Below are positions 1 through 7,903 of a stretch of 18,601 nt of DNA, piece after piece. Origin of the DNA: Kordia sp045105435 (GTDB taxonomy: Bacteria > Bacteroidota > Bacteroidia > Flavobacteriales > Flavobacteriaceae); assembly GCF_045105435.1 (NCBI RefSeq), contig NZ_JBGCDL010000392.1, positions 1 to 18,601 of the forward strand, read 5' to 3'. Positions within the stretch are counted from its first letter, which is position 1, and each line of letters starts with the position of its first letter. The notes beneath the pieces were generated by a model. The model did not search any database. It saw only the letters and a program-made list of their open reading frames with translations, and was not told the origin of the DNA. The translations under genes and the position numbers were made by a program.

Positions 1-1368
1 AAATAGGTATAAAACGCGTTCAGAATCTGTAATTGCTGTTTTGGCAATTAACTCAAAATGTTCGGAATATGTTTTTTCAAAATGCTCCAGATTGTAATGT
101 CCGAATTGATCTTTGAATTCCGCTTTCGCATTGAGCAAACGTGTTGCATACGAATCCGCTCGTTTTGGGAATTCAATGATGAGGTTTTTAGAGAACGATG
201 CAAAAAACGCTGCTGAGTTTTCAAAAGGCACATTTCCTGTTAAGGATAAGTGATGAATAAGCGCTAATGCCAAGGTTGCATCTGGTTGAAACTCCTGCAC
301 ACGCTGAATGAACGAGAAACGTTCGGTGTTTTGAAAACCAATTGCTGCCGACGGATTGAGCAAGTCAATCACAAAAGGAAGCATGTTTTGTTCTTTGTCT
401 TTTTTGACCGTATAGTAGTTTTCATCTACCGCGTTGTTGTCAATATCACCCACCAAAGCTACGTCAATTTCACTTGTTATTTGACGCACAAACGTACCAT
501 CGTTTCCACCAACATCAATAACTGATTTGGCTTGTATGTTTTGAATCCAATCGTTTATAATGATTGATTTCTGTTGAAAAGCTGTATCAGAATAGTTTGT
601 TTTCTGATAGTAATTTCCCCATTCCGATTGCTCTTTGAGTTGCAGTTTTTTGATGTAATTGTACAGATTATCAATGATATTGAATAATCCTTTTTTTGAT
701 AGTGAAGCTTGCTTGCTTTCCTTTACGTTTTCCTCTTGATGCTTGTTTTCATATTTTGCCAATAAGTGAATATTGGTGTATAAAAACGGATTTAGTTTTG
801 TTTTTCCTGGCAATAAGGAAGCAATGAGTTTTAGTGGAATTCCATCAATGAAATTCGACATTGTTTTTAGGAATTCGGCTCCGTGATATTTTGCTACAAC
901 CAACGGACCTAAAAAGTGCGTTATGAATTGTTTGTACGCACGCCATGGTGTATTTTCAGCATAAAAATCTAGCGAAAGCGTATCTATAAATATCGCATTT
1001 CCTTTGTAAAAAGCAATGTTGTACGCGGTTGCATCTTTTAATGAAAAGTTGTTTTGCAAGGCATATTTCTGCAATTTTAAGGTATGTAAAGCAGCTTCTT
1101 TGTATTGTTGAAAACTCCATTCGTACGGATACGTTATGAACGGAATTTGTGCTGGTTGAATACAGATTTGCGTTGCAGATTTTTCTATTTCTTCATGCGG
1201 AATCAACAGTTTGTGTTGAAATGCTTTTTGAAAAAATCCAGCTGTTTCTAGCGCTTCGTATTGCGGAAAGTAACTTGGAAATATGATTCGTTTGATGATG
1301 CCGTTTTCAACATATACATGTCCGCTTGGATCGCGATATGAGGAAGCGTGTCGTGAATTATTTGTCAT
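1..1368 (-). CDS. Class I SAM-dependent methyltransferase (NoeA-like), 3' end outside window
   Basis: The reverse frame is open for 456 codons from an ATG at 1368 to the left edge without a stop, so the C-terminus is missing. The methyltransferase core lies in the C-terminal half. SAM-binding motif I reads VIDVGGNDGTF at about residues 283-293, followed by an acidic GDID segment about 20 residues later and a LALALIHHLSL strand near residue 370. The N-terminal half has no domain I recognise; it begins with a conserved-looking start (RDPSGHVYVENG). Such proteins are annotated as methyltransferases or nodulation NoeA-like proteins and are often found near polysaccharide genes; the substrate is unknown. 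The start overlaps the end of the upstream small gene by 11 bases (ATGACAAATAA), which points to one operon and translational coupling. Confidence 0.85.
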   Translation of the reverse strand, partial: MTNNSRHASSYRDPSGHVYVENGIIKRIIFPSYFPQYEALETAGFFQKAFQHKLLIPHEEIEKSATQICIQPAQIPFITYPYEWSFQQYKEAALHTLKLQKYALQNNFSLKDATAYNIAFYKGNAIFIDTLSLDFYAENTPWRAYKQFITHFLGPLVVAKYHGAEFLKTMSNFIDGIPLKLIASLLPGKTKLNPFLYTNIHLLAKYENKHQEENVKESKQASLSKKGLFNIIDNLYNYIKKLQLKEQSEWGNYYQKTNYSDTAFQQKSIIINDWIQNIQAKSVIDVGGNDGTFVRQITSEIDVALVGDIDNNAVDENYYTVKKDKEQNMLPFVIDLLNPSAAIGFQNTERFSFIQRVQEFQPDATLALALIHHLSLTGNVPFENSAAFFASFSKNLIIEFPKRADSYATRLLNAKAEFKDQFGHYNLEHFEKTYSEHFELIAKTAITDSERVLYLF

Positions 1369-1570
1369 CTTTCGATGCGTTTTCTATCGTAGAATCATCA
1401 ATGTTTATATCGTCAAATACTTCGCCTTCAGAAGTATCTTTATCCAATCCAAAGATGCTTTTTATTTTATAAGTAATGCTTTTGTAAAATAATGCGATTC
1501 CAGCTACAGCTGCTACAAGTGCTTGTACCAACATCGCTCCTAATCCTGCATCAAAATAAAGAAATTGCAT
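1358..1570 (-). CDS. Small single-span membrane protein upstream of the methyltransferase
   Basis: This is a 70-residue protein with an N-terminal YFDAGLGAM segment, one hydrophobic span at about residues 10-28 rich in Ala and Val, a basic stretch (YKIKSIFG), and a strongly acidic C-terminal tail with many Asp and Glu. I recognise the pattern (a D-x-G-x-G-x-M start followed by one helix and Lys residues) from short uncharacterised membrane proteins next to methyltransferase or sulfatase genes, but no function is known to me. The stop codon lies inside the start region of the methyltransferase gene. The overlap makes it likely that the two are co-expressed and perhaps act together at the inner membrane; that part is inference. 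Confidence 0.75.
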   Translation of the reverse strand: MQFLYFDAGLGAMLVQALVAAVAGIALFYKSITYKIKSIFGLDKDTSEGEVFDDINIDDSTIENASKDDK

Positions 1571-1585
1571 AGTTTGATATTTCGG

Positions 1586-1593
1586 TAAAGATA
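1586..1593 (-). promoter_or_regulatory. Possible -7 box for the small membrane protein/methyltransferase operon
   Basis: On the minus strand the sequence TATCTTTA lies 15 nt before the ATG at 1570. It differs from the Bacteroidota -7 consensus TAnnTTTG only in the last base. A TTGC lies 18 nt further upstream and could serve as the -33 element. This is a weak prediction. Confidence 0.3.
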
Positions 1594-1675
1594 TAAAAAT
1601 TTACTTTTTGGCAACTATTAAGTGTTGTAAATTCAATGTTGTTGCCAACAACATCCTTGAGAAAAAGAATTTATA

Positions 1676-1915
1676 CTATTTTTTTGGTCTGGTCAAGTGA
1701 TAGATATTGATTCCCAAGATGGCAAAATTTGTAATGATGATTGGCAAACCAACTCTTAATTCAGGTATTAGAAAACCGTACAGCACAAATAGTAAGCATC
1801 CAACTCCGTTGATCATTCGTAGTGTTCTTAGATCTTTCATGGTAAATGATATTAATACTGCGAGTGATGCTAAATATCCTACCCATTCTAATAATGTTAT
1901 TCCTAGTATTTCCAT
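1676..1915 (-). CDS. YgjV-like small inner-membrane protein
   Basis: This is a 79-residue, mostly hydrophobic protein with about three membrane segments. The features I recognise are EWVGYLASLAVLISFTMKDLRTLRMIN, then a GCLLFVLYG segment and a C-terminal IIITNFAILGINIYHL segment; these match short YgjV-type inner-membrane proteins common in Flavobacteria. Such genes are sometimes wrongly labelled uroporphyrinogen decarboxylase in databases, and nothing here supports that enzyme. The frame is open further upstream to a TTG at 1954, but that codon encodes an implausible hydrophilic extension. I chose the ATG at 1915 because the protein then begins directly with the conserved MEILGIT part. The function is unknown. 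Confidence 0.75.
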   Translation of the reverse strand: MEILGITLLEWVGYLASLAVLISFTMKDLRTLRMINGVGCLLFVLYGFLIPELRVGLPIIITNFAILGINIYHLTRPKK

Positions 1916-1961
1916 GTTTCTGGTGTTGATTTCGTTTGTTTGTTGATTCGTCAATTTGTTT

Positions 1962-2030
1962 ACACTGAGCTTGCCGAAGTGTCAGTTTGTTTTTTCAGCT
2001 TGTATATCGGCACAAGTTTCAAACTTGCGC
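1962..2030. repeat. Two short palindromic elements in the gap downstream of typA
   Basis: The first element (1962-1982) has arms ACACT and AGTGT around a GC-richer centre containing GAGCTTGCCGA. The second (2010-2030) has ten-base arms, GCACAAGTTT and AAACTTGCGC, around a single C, with one G.U mismatch. Both are richer in GC than their surroundings. The core of the first resembles a short sequence I have seen scattered between genes in many flavobacterial genomes, so these are probably interspersed repeats rather than gene-specific sites. This is from memory and was not searched. Confidence 0.45.
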
Positions 2031-2093
2031 TAGCATCTGATTTGTTACAAACTCATAAACTTTTCAACTTATAAACTTCTTTTTGTAAATAAA

Positions 2094-2126
2094 AAAAGGT
2101 TTCATTGCGTAACAATGAAACCTTTT
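2094..2126 (-). terminator. Strong intrinsic terminator of typA
   Basis: A perfect 14-base-pair stem (2094-2107 with 2113-2126) closes a five-base loop, CGTAA on the plus strand. On the minus strand the stem is followed by a run of T residues (TTTTTTTATTT counting the stem end). It begins 19 nt after the typA stop codon, so it is the expected end of the typA transcript. Confidence 0.9.
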
Positions 2127-2145
2127 GTATGATGTGAATCTTATG

Positions 2146-3945
2146 TTAGATTGTTTTGTTACGCTTTCTTTCTACTTCTGTTAAGTGTACTTTACGTAAA
2201 CGTAAGAAGTTTGGCGTTACTTCAACATATTCATCTTTTTGAATGTATTCTAATGCTTCTTCTAAAGAGAATTTGATTGCAGGAACAATTTTTGCTTTGT
2301 CATCTGCTCCTGAAGAACGAACGTTTGATAGTTTTTTCGTTTTAGTAACGTTCACTGTCATATCGTCTCTACGAGAGTTTTCACCAATTACTTGTCCTTC
2401 GTAAATGTCTTCACCTGGATCTACAAAGAATTTCCCTCTGTCTTGTAATTTATCGATAGAATATGGAATTGCAGTTCCTTTTTCCATAGATACTAACGAA
2501 CCATTTTGACGTTCTGGAATTCCACCACGTAATGGTTGGTATTCTTTGTATCTGTGTGCCATTATTGCTTCTCCAGCAGTTGCTGTTAACAATTGGTTAC
2601 GCAATCCGATGATTCCTCTTGATGGAATTAAGAATTCGCATACCATACGCTCTCCTTTTGCTTCCATGCTTAGCATTTCACCTTTACGAAGTGATACCAT
2701 TTCGATTGCTTTTCCAGATACGTGCTCTGGTAAATCGATGGTTAATTCTTCAATTGGCTCACATTTTACACCATCAATTTCTTTGATAATTACTTGTGGC
2801 TGACCAATTTGCAATTCGTATCCTTCTCTACGCATTGTTTCAATTAGTACTGATAAGTGTAATACACCTCTACCAAATACGATGAATTTGTCTGCGCTAT
2901 CTGTTTCGTTTACACGTAAAGCTAAGTTTTTCTCTAGCTCTTTCATTAAACGATCTTTGATGTGACGTGATGTTACAAATTTTCCATCTTTTCCGAAGAA
3001 AGGAGAATCGTTAATTGTAAACAACATACTCATTGTTGGCTCATCAATTGCGATTGTTTTTAATCCTTCTGGATTTTCTAAATCAGCAATTGTATCTCCA
3101 ATTTCAAATCCTTCCAAACCTACAATTGCACAAATATCTCCAACTTGCACTTCTGTCGTTTTCTTTCTTCCAAGTCCTTCAAATGTGAACAACTCTTTTA
3201 TTTTTGTTTTGATGATTGATTTATCACGCTTCACCAAAGCAACTTGCATTCCTTCTGCTAGTGTTCCTCTTTGCAAACGACCGATAGCGATACGTCCTGT
3301 AAAAGAAGAATAATCTAAAGATGTAATTAGCATTTGTGTGCTTCCTTCTTCAAATTCTGGTGATGGAATGTGTTCCATTACCATATCTAATAAAGGCTCA
3401 ATGTTTTCCGTTTCATTTTTCCAATCGTCCGACATCCAGTTGTTCTTTGCAGAACCGTATACTGCAGGGAAATCTAATTGCCATTCTTCTGCTCCTAATT
3501 CGAACATTAGATCAAATACTTTTTCGTGTACTTCGTCTGGCGTACAGTTTTCTTTATCAACTTTATTGATAACTACACAAGGTTTTAAACCTAAATCAAT
3601 TGCTTTTTGAAGTACAAAACGCGTTTGTGGCATTGGTCCTTCAAAGGCATCTACTAAAAGTAATACACCATCTGCCATGTTTAATACACGCTCTACTTCT
3701 CCTCCGAAATCGGCGTGACCAGGTGTGTCAATGATGTTAATTTTAGTTCCTTTATAGTTTACAGATACGTTTTTAGAGGTAATCGTAATTCCACGCTCAC
3801 GTTCTAAATCGTTGTTGTCAAGAATTAAATCTCCTGTATTTTCATTTTCACGAAATAGTTGACAGTGATACATTATCTTGTCAACCAACGTTGTTTTCCC
3901 GTGATCTACGTGCGCAATAATTGCGATATTTTTAATTGAAGCCAT
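2146..3945 (-). CDS. typA: Translational GTPase TypA/BipA
   Basis: The product is 599 residues, the usual length of TypA/BipA, a ribosome-binding GTPase of the elongation-factor family that acts in late 50S assembly and in stress or cold adaptation. All GTPase motifs are present: G1 AHVDHGKTT (11-19), the switch region RGITI (51-55), G3 DTPGHADF (73-80) and G4 NKVD (127-130). These are followed by EF-G-like domains II, III and V and the TypA C-terminal region with RGGIPERQNGSLVSMEKG. The ATG at 3945 is preceded by AAGAGG at good spacing, unusual in this phylum, where Shine-Dalgarno sequences are rare. The gene has its own predicted promoter and terminator, so it is probably monocistronic. Confidence 0.97.
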   Translation of the reverse strand: MASIKNIAIIAHVDHGKTTLVDKIMYHCQLFRENENTGDLILDNNDLERERGITITSKNVSVNYKGTKINIIDTPGHADFGGEVERVLNMADGVLLLVDAFEGPMPQTRFVLQKAIDLGLKPCVVINKVDKENCTPDEVHEKVFDLMFELGAEEWQLDFPAVYGSAKNNWMSDDWKNETENIEPLLDMVMEHIPSPEFEEGSTQMLITSLDYSSFTGRIAIGRLQRGTLAEGMQVALVKRDKSIIKTKIKELFTFEGLGRKKTTEVQVGDICAIVGLEGFEIGDTIADLENPEGLKTIAIDEPTMSMLFTINDSPFFGKDGKFVTSRHIKDRLMKELEKNLALRVNETDSADKFIVFGRGVLHLSVLIETMRREGYELQIGQPQVIIKEIDGVKCEPIEELTIDLPEHVSGKAIEMVSLRKGEMLSMEAKGERMVCEFLIPSRGIIGLRNQLLTATAGEAIMAHRYKEYQPLRGGIPERQNGSLVSMEKGTAIPYSIDKLQDRGKFFVDPGEDIYEGQVIGENSRRDDMTVNVTKTKKLSNVRSSGADDKAKIVPAIKFSLEEALEYIQKDEYVEVTPNFLRLRKVHLTEVERKRNKTI

Positions 3946-3968
3946 ATTACCTCTTATTTTTAAGCGTG

Positions 3969-3976
3969 CAAATGTA
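3969..3976 (-). promoter_or_regulatory. Predicted typA promoter -7 box
   Basis: TACATTTG on the minus strand fits the Bacteroidota -7 consensus TAnnTTTG exactly and lies 23 nt before the typA ATG. No clear TTTG -33 element is seen; a T-rich stretch lies at about the right distance. Confidence 0.55.
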
Positions 3977-4066
3977 CTGTTTATTTACTAGAGAAAAGAA
4001 TTTTAACCAGTTTTTAGGTTAATTTACTGTTAATTAACATTTTAAGAATTTTTTTTCTGTGGTTTT

Positions 4067-4168
4067 TCAGACTATAAAAATGGTGCTTTGGATTTTTACG
4101 CCATCAGCTTTACATTTTAGCCCTAATTTCATTTCCAATTTAGGACCTTCAACCAAAACGGTTTTCAT
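4067..4168 (-). CDS. Possible 33-residue small protein upstream of typA (uncertain)
   Basis: A short ATG-to-TGA frame on the minus strand encodes MKTVLVEGPKLEMKLGLK and then CKADGVKIQSTIFIV. Its composition (balanced Lys, Glu and Gly, alternating hydrophobic residues) looks more protein-like than chance frames in this AT-rich gap. An imperfect -7 box (CATATTTG) lies about 27 nt before the ATG. It points toward typA, 98 nt before the typA -7 box. I recognise no family. It may be a real small gene, the remnant of a longer gene, or chance. Confidence 0.25.
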   Translation of the reverse strand: MKTVLVEGPKLEMKLGLKCKADGVKIQSTIFIV

Positions 4169-4302
4169 GAAAATTTCACTTTTTCTTATATTTTTCACAA
4201 ATATGTGTAACATTTTCTCATTGATTCAGTCTTAATATGAGTAGCCAACGTAAATATCAATATTTTTATCGTGTTTTTTATTTTAAAAGATGTAGATATT
4301 GT

Positions 4303-4310
4303 TAAATTTG
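4303..4310 (+). promoter_or_regulatory. Predicted promoter -7 box of the lipoprotein operon
   Basis: TAAATTTG is an exact match to TAnnTTTG and is followed by GCAG, as often seen at flavobacterial start sites. It implies a leader of roughly 50 nt before the ATG at 4367. No good -33 TTTG is present. Confidence 0.55.
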
Positions 4311-4366
4311 CAGTCCTCCACCGAAATAATAATATTAATATATAAACCTTTAAGACTTCATTTAAT

Positions 4367-6019
4367 ATGAAAAAAATTTTATGCCTGTTCGCAATTGCCT
4401 TGATGATGGTAAGTTGTGGTGGAACAAAGAGCTCCGGAACATCTTTTATTCCTAAAGATGCTATTGGAGTAATGTACGTTAACTTAGAATCACTTTCACA
4501 AAAAAGTAGTACTGTTGATTTTAAAAATTTGAGCATTAGTAAAATGATCAATGAAAGTGCTCCGAGAGAGCTTAAAGAATTCATGAATACGCAAATGACT
4601 GCTGAAAACATGAAAGCTACTTTCCGAAATGATTTTATGTTAGGATTCATGAGTTTTGATCGCATGTCTCCTTCTGGAGGATTCGTAATCCCTATTAAAG
4701 ATGCTGCATCTTTCCAAAAAATGATCCAACCAATGCTAGACAAAATGCCAAGGATGGAAAAGCAAGAAAGTGTAGGAAAAGACAATGCATTTACAGTATG
4801 CACAAGTAGAGACTTAGCAATTGGTTGGAACGACCAAAATGCTTTAATTGTAATTTCTGACAGAGCTGCAGCACAAACGCTAATTGACCTTACAAAGTTA
4901 GAATCTTCTAACATGATTACTGCTACTGATTATTTTAGTGGTTTCTTTGATGGAAGTAAAGATATGGGAATTCATATTTCTTCTACTCCTGTAAGTGATT
5001 TAGCAAGTTCATTCCTTACAAATTTTGGAGCTAATATGGATTTGAAGAATAACAACTTCATGTACCATACTACATTTGAAGAAGATCGCCTTTTTACATC
5101 TGCAAAATTCAAAATGAATGATGACATGAAATCAATTATTGGTTATGAGTCATGGATGTCTACAGGTTACAATGCTGATTTGTTAAAAATGATGCCAAAT
5201 AATGCTGCAATGTTAGTGAAAGCTTCTATTGATCCTACTGCAATGTATAAGCATATAGAAGGTCTTCAAAATAGTTCTGTATTGCCAGATATGGTGAAAT
5301 CACAAATCAAAAGAGCTTTGAGCGGAATGAATCGTGAGATGAATCGTGAGATGGGAATGACAATGGAAGAACTTGCTGGAATTTTTGAAGGTTCTATGAT
5401 GATGAGTATGACAGAAGGTGTTAATGTACAAGCTACTAGATATACTTATGATGAAGATTACAATAGAGTACCTGAAACATATACTAAAAAGCAACCTTAT
5501 ATTTATGCTGCTGTTTCTATTAAAGATCAAGCAAAGTTTGATAGTATGTTAGATGTTGTTATGAAACAAGAAACACCAATGGCTACAAAAGGGAAAAATT
5601 ACTACCAATTAGAAAAAGATCTTTTTGCAGTTATTAAAAATAAAGTGCTTTTTGTTACTAATGATGGAAGCAAAGCTGACGAAATCTATAACAATGGAAA
5701 ATTAGCTTCTAACCTTTCTGGATTTGAGCATAAAGACAAGTTAGATAACTCTATGTATGTCTACATGAACGAAAACTTTACAGAAATGTACTCAGATATA
5801 ATTAATAGCATGAATCCTTATGCAAGCTACGCAAGAGGAGGCTTAAATATGGATGCAGCTAATGATATATACAGCAAGTACTTCGGTGATACACATATGA
5901 CTATGAGTACTGACGGAATGGAAATGTATTCATACACAAAAGGTGAAGGCAATTCATTGGTTAACATAATTAAATATATGGACGTTATGATGCAAGAAGT
6001 AACAAAAATGGTGCGTTAA
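4367..6019 (+). CDS. DUF4836-type lipoprotein, methionine-rich
   Basis: This 550-residue protein starts with a lipoprotein signal peptide (MKKILCLFAIALMMVSC; acylated Cys at residue 17) followed by a Gly/Ser/Thr linker, so it should be anchored in the cell envelope. The mature protein begins IPKDAIGVMYVNLESL, the pattern I associate with the Bacteroidota family DUF4836, whose function is unknown. By hand count about 52 of 550 residues are Met (near 9.5%), several times the usual share, with clusters such as GSMMMSMTEG. A 12-base tandem duplication (5327-5350) repeats the residues MNRE. It is the first gene of a probable operon: the ABC ATPase gene starts 31 nt after its stop. An envelope role together with that transporter is suggested by position only. 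Confidence 0.8.
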   Translation: MKKILCLFAIALMMVSCGGTKSSGTSFIPKDAIGVMYVNLESLSQKSSTVDFKNLSISKMINESAPRELKEFMNTQMTAENMKATFRNDFMLGFMSFDRMSPSGGFVIPIKDAASFQKMIQPMLDKMPRMEKQESVGKDNAFTVCTSRDLAIGWNDQNALIVISDRAAAQTLIDLTKLESSNMITATDYFSGFFDGSKDMGIHISSTPVSDLASSFLTNFGANMDLKNNNFMYHTTFEEDRLFTSAKFKMNDDMKSIIGYESWMSTGYNADLLKMMPNNAAMLVKASIDPTAMYKHIEGLQNSSVLPDMVKSQIKRALSGMNREMNREMGMTMEELAGIFEGSMMMSMTEGVNVQATRYTYDEDYNRVPETYTKKQPYIYAAVSIKDQAKFDSMLDVVMKQETPMATKGKNYYQLEKDLFAVIKNKVLFVTNDGSKADEIYNNGKLASNLSGFEHKDKLDNSMYVYMNENFTEMYSDIINSMNPYASYARGGLNMDAANDIYSKYFGDTHMTMSTDGMEMYSYTKGEGNSLVNIIKYMDVMMQEVTKMVR

Positions 6020-6050
6020 TAATACGTAGCAAACAATATTTTTTTATAGC

Positions 6051-6683
6051 GTGACTATACAAATACAAGAAATAATTCCAACATACTTTACTCCAACTTC
6101 ATCTGAAGTTTGGAGTAAAGTTTTTTCTTTACAAGCAGGTGAAAAGTACTTGGTAAAAGCTGCTTCTGGTAGTGGGAAAAGTTCTTTCTTCAATTTTTTA
6201 TATGGTTTAAATAATAAGTTTACGGGCAGTATTTTGTTTGATGATACTGACATTACTTCTTTAGCCGAATCGGAATGGACACAATTACGACGCGAAAAAA
6301 TTTCTATTGTTTTTCAAGGATTGCGCTTGTTTCCCGAATTGACTGCTATGGAGAATGTTCAGTTAAAAAACCAATTGACAAAGCATAAAACAGAAGCTGA
6401 AATTTTAGCCTACATGAAACGCTTGGATGTAGATAAATTGGCATATAAAAAAGCGGAAACTTTATCGTACGGACAACAACAGCGTATTGCTATTGTAAGA
6501 GCCTTATGTCAACCGTTTGAATTGTTATTGTTAGATGAGCCTTTTAGTCATATTGACGCTGTACAAATTGACAATGCAACTACGCTTATTTTAGACGAAA
6601 TAACTCAACGAAACGCAACTTTAGTCATTGCGAGTTTAGGGAATTCATACGATATTAATTATTCAAAAACATTGCTATTGTGA
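6051..6683 (+). CDS. ABC transporter ATP-binding protein, H-loop His absent
   Basis: This is a 210-residue ATPase of the LolD/MacB-like group that pairs with FtsX-type permeases. Visible motifs are Walker A ASGSGKS (38-44), a Q-loop in IVFQGLRLFPEL, the signature LSYGQQQR (138-145) and Walker B LLLLDEP with Asp162 and Glu163 followed by FSHID. The usual switch histidine after Walker B (as in VIASHD or VVTHD) is replaced by Leu196 in VIASLGNS, so the catalytic cycle may be altered or the family may use another residue. The start is GTG at 6051; the N-terminus is short and lacks the usual long A-loop strand. The stop overlaps the permease start by four bases (GTGA), indicating translational coupling. 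The substrate is unknown. Confidence 0.88.
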   Translation: MTIQIQEIIPTYFTPTSSEVWSKVFSLQAGEKYLVKAASGSGKSSFFNFLYGLNNKFTGSILFDDTDITSLAESEWTQLRREKISIVFQGLRLFPELTAMENVQLKNQLTKHKTEAEILAYMKRLDVDKLAYKKAETLSYGQQQRIAIVRALCQPFELLLLDEPFSHIDAVQIDNATTLILDEITQRNATLVIASLGNSYDINYSKTLLL

Positions 6684-7876
6684 TAGGAAACTTGTTACAT
6701 AAACAAATTCACTTTTCGCAATTATTATTTTTTGCGTTGACTTCTAGTTTAGGACTTGGAATTTTACTCCTTGCCTTTCAACTTTTTATTGATACGCAAT
6801 CGCTTTTTAGTTCTTCTAACGATTTACTAGGCAATAAAAATATTATCATTTCCAAACAAATTGGTTTAGATAATACTTTTTCTCCTGAAGAAATTGAAGA
6901 AATTAAACAGCAAGATTTTATTATAGATGCCGCTAATTTTACTAATGGAGTCTACAGAGTGCAAGGTACAATTACCATTGCTGGCATGAATAGCATTACT
7001 ACAGACATGTTTTTAGAAGCTATTCCTACTAATTTTATTGACATTCAGAATGAAAACTGGAAATGGGATCCAACTGCTAGAGAAGTACCTATTATTGTTC
7101 CAAAAATGTATCTCGATTTATACAATCATGGGTTTGCTCCTATGGCTGGATTACCTCAAATTAAAAAAGGACTTATCCGTCAAATTCCAATCGATCTTAC
7201 TTTAACTAGTTCTAGCAGAGAACGAAAAAAATACAGCGCTTATATTTTAGATGCTTCTGAAAAAATAAACACGATTTTGGTTCCACAATCATTTTTGGAA
7301 TACACCAATAAATTGTTGAGTCCAAACAAAGAAGTGAAAACATCGCGTGTTATCTTAGAAGTTGCGAATCCTTCTGATCCGGAAGTATTAGATTTTTTAG
7401 CTGTAAAGGACTATCAATATTTAAAAAATGAGGTGCAAAGTTCGCGCATTAGCTACTTTTTACAAATCATTTTAACTATTGTGTTAGGCATTGGACTTTT
7501 GATTACTATATTATCTATTACATTGGTTATTACCAATATCAATCTACTTATCTTAAAGAACAAACAAACCATTTGTCAGTTGTACTTTTTAGGCTTTTCG
7601 CGAAAAGAAATTGCCAATGTATATCACAAATTATCCTATAAAATTTTAGGCGTTTCTATTTGTATTGCTTTGATTTTGACAATAGGATGTAAATATGCGT
7701 TTTCAAATTACTTAGAAAAATTAAGTGTGGAAACTAGCGCGCTTTCAATACTATACGTTTTAGCGTTTGCAATTGTGTTATTTGTAGTACTTGCACTGTA
7801 TTACACCAAACATACCAACAAAAAGATTAAGCAAATGACTGCAATTAATACAAGCTTACTTACTACTGAAATTTAG
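6680..7876 (+). CDS. FtsX-like ABC transporter permease
   Basis: This 398-residue membrane protein has the FtsX/MacB layout: one N-terminal membrane span (about 13-36), a large extracytoplasmic domain (about 40-255), then three C-terminal spans (about 258-288, 315-335 and 350-373) with a short cytoplasmic loop containing LGFSRKEIANVYHKLSYKI, the part that should contact the ATPase. It begins with GTG, overlapping the ATPase stop by four bases, so the two subunits are surely made together. MacB-type exporters act on lipoproteins, peptides or cell-wall hydrolases rather than moving solutes through a pore. The preceding lipoprotein may be a partner, which is inference from order only. It ends 27 nt before kdsA. 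Confidence 0.88.
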   Translation: MIGNLLHKQIHFSQLLFFALTSSLGLGILLLAFQLFIDTQSLFSSSNDLLGNKNIIISKQIGLDNTFSPEEIEEIKQQDFIIDAANFTNGVYRVQGTITIAGMNSITTDMFLEAIPTNFIDIQNENWKWDPTAREVPIIVPKMYLDLYNHGFAPMAGLPQIKKGLIRQIPIDLTLTSSSRERKKYSAYILDASEKINTILVPQSFLEYTNKLLSPNKEVKTSRVILEVANPSDPEVLDFLAVKDYQYLKNEVQSSRISYFLQIILTIVLGIGLLITILSITLVITNINLLILKNKQTICQLYFLGFSRKEIANVYHKLSYKILGVSICIALILTIGCKYAFSNYLEKLSVETSALSILYVLAFAIVLFVVLALYYTKHTNKKIKQMTAINTSLLTTEI

Positions 7877-7878
7877 TG

Positions 7879-7886
7879 TATCTTTG
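7879..7886 (+). promoter_or_regulatory. Predicted kdsA promoter -7 box
   Basis: TATCTTTG, an exact TAnnTTTG match followed by GCAGC, lies across the FtsX-gene stop region and 17 nt before the kdsA ATG. kdsA can therefore be transcribed on its own with a very short leader, besides read-through from the transporter operon. Confidence 0.6.
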
Positions 7887-7903
7887 CAGCAAATTTACAA
7901 TTT

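Larger units (their letters stand above)
3946..4366. other. Divergent intergenic region between typA and the DUF4836-type gene
   Basis: This 421-base region between divergent genes holds a -7 box for each (3969-3976 minus, 4303-4310 plus). It also contains a 12-base perfect palindrome TGTTAATTAACA at 4028-4039 and a possible 33-codon reading frame on the minus strand (4067-4168). The rest is very AT-rich and shows no other structure to me. Confidence 0.6.

Noticed and set aside
1916..1954. 13-codon extension of the YgjV-like protein from a TTG
   Set aside because: The hydrophilic extension is not expected in this family and an ATG stands at the conserved start.
4028..4039. TGTTAATTAACA palindrome as an operator
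   Set aside because: It is a 12-base palindrome made almost only of A and T in very AT-rich DNA and not placed at either promoter box.
4195..4914. 239-codon open frame on the minus strand opposite the lipoprotein gene
   Set aside because: It runs antisense to a well-supported lipoprotein with a signal peptide; its product has no recognisable domain and is biased in composition as a shadow frame.
5327..5350. 12-base tandem duplication as a possible repeat element
   Set aside because: It is in frame, only two units long and inside a coding gene; it is noted with the lipoprotein instead.
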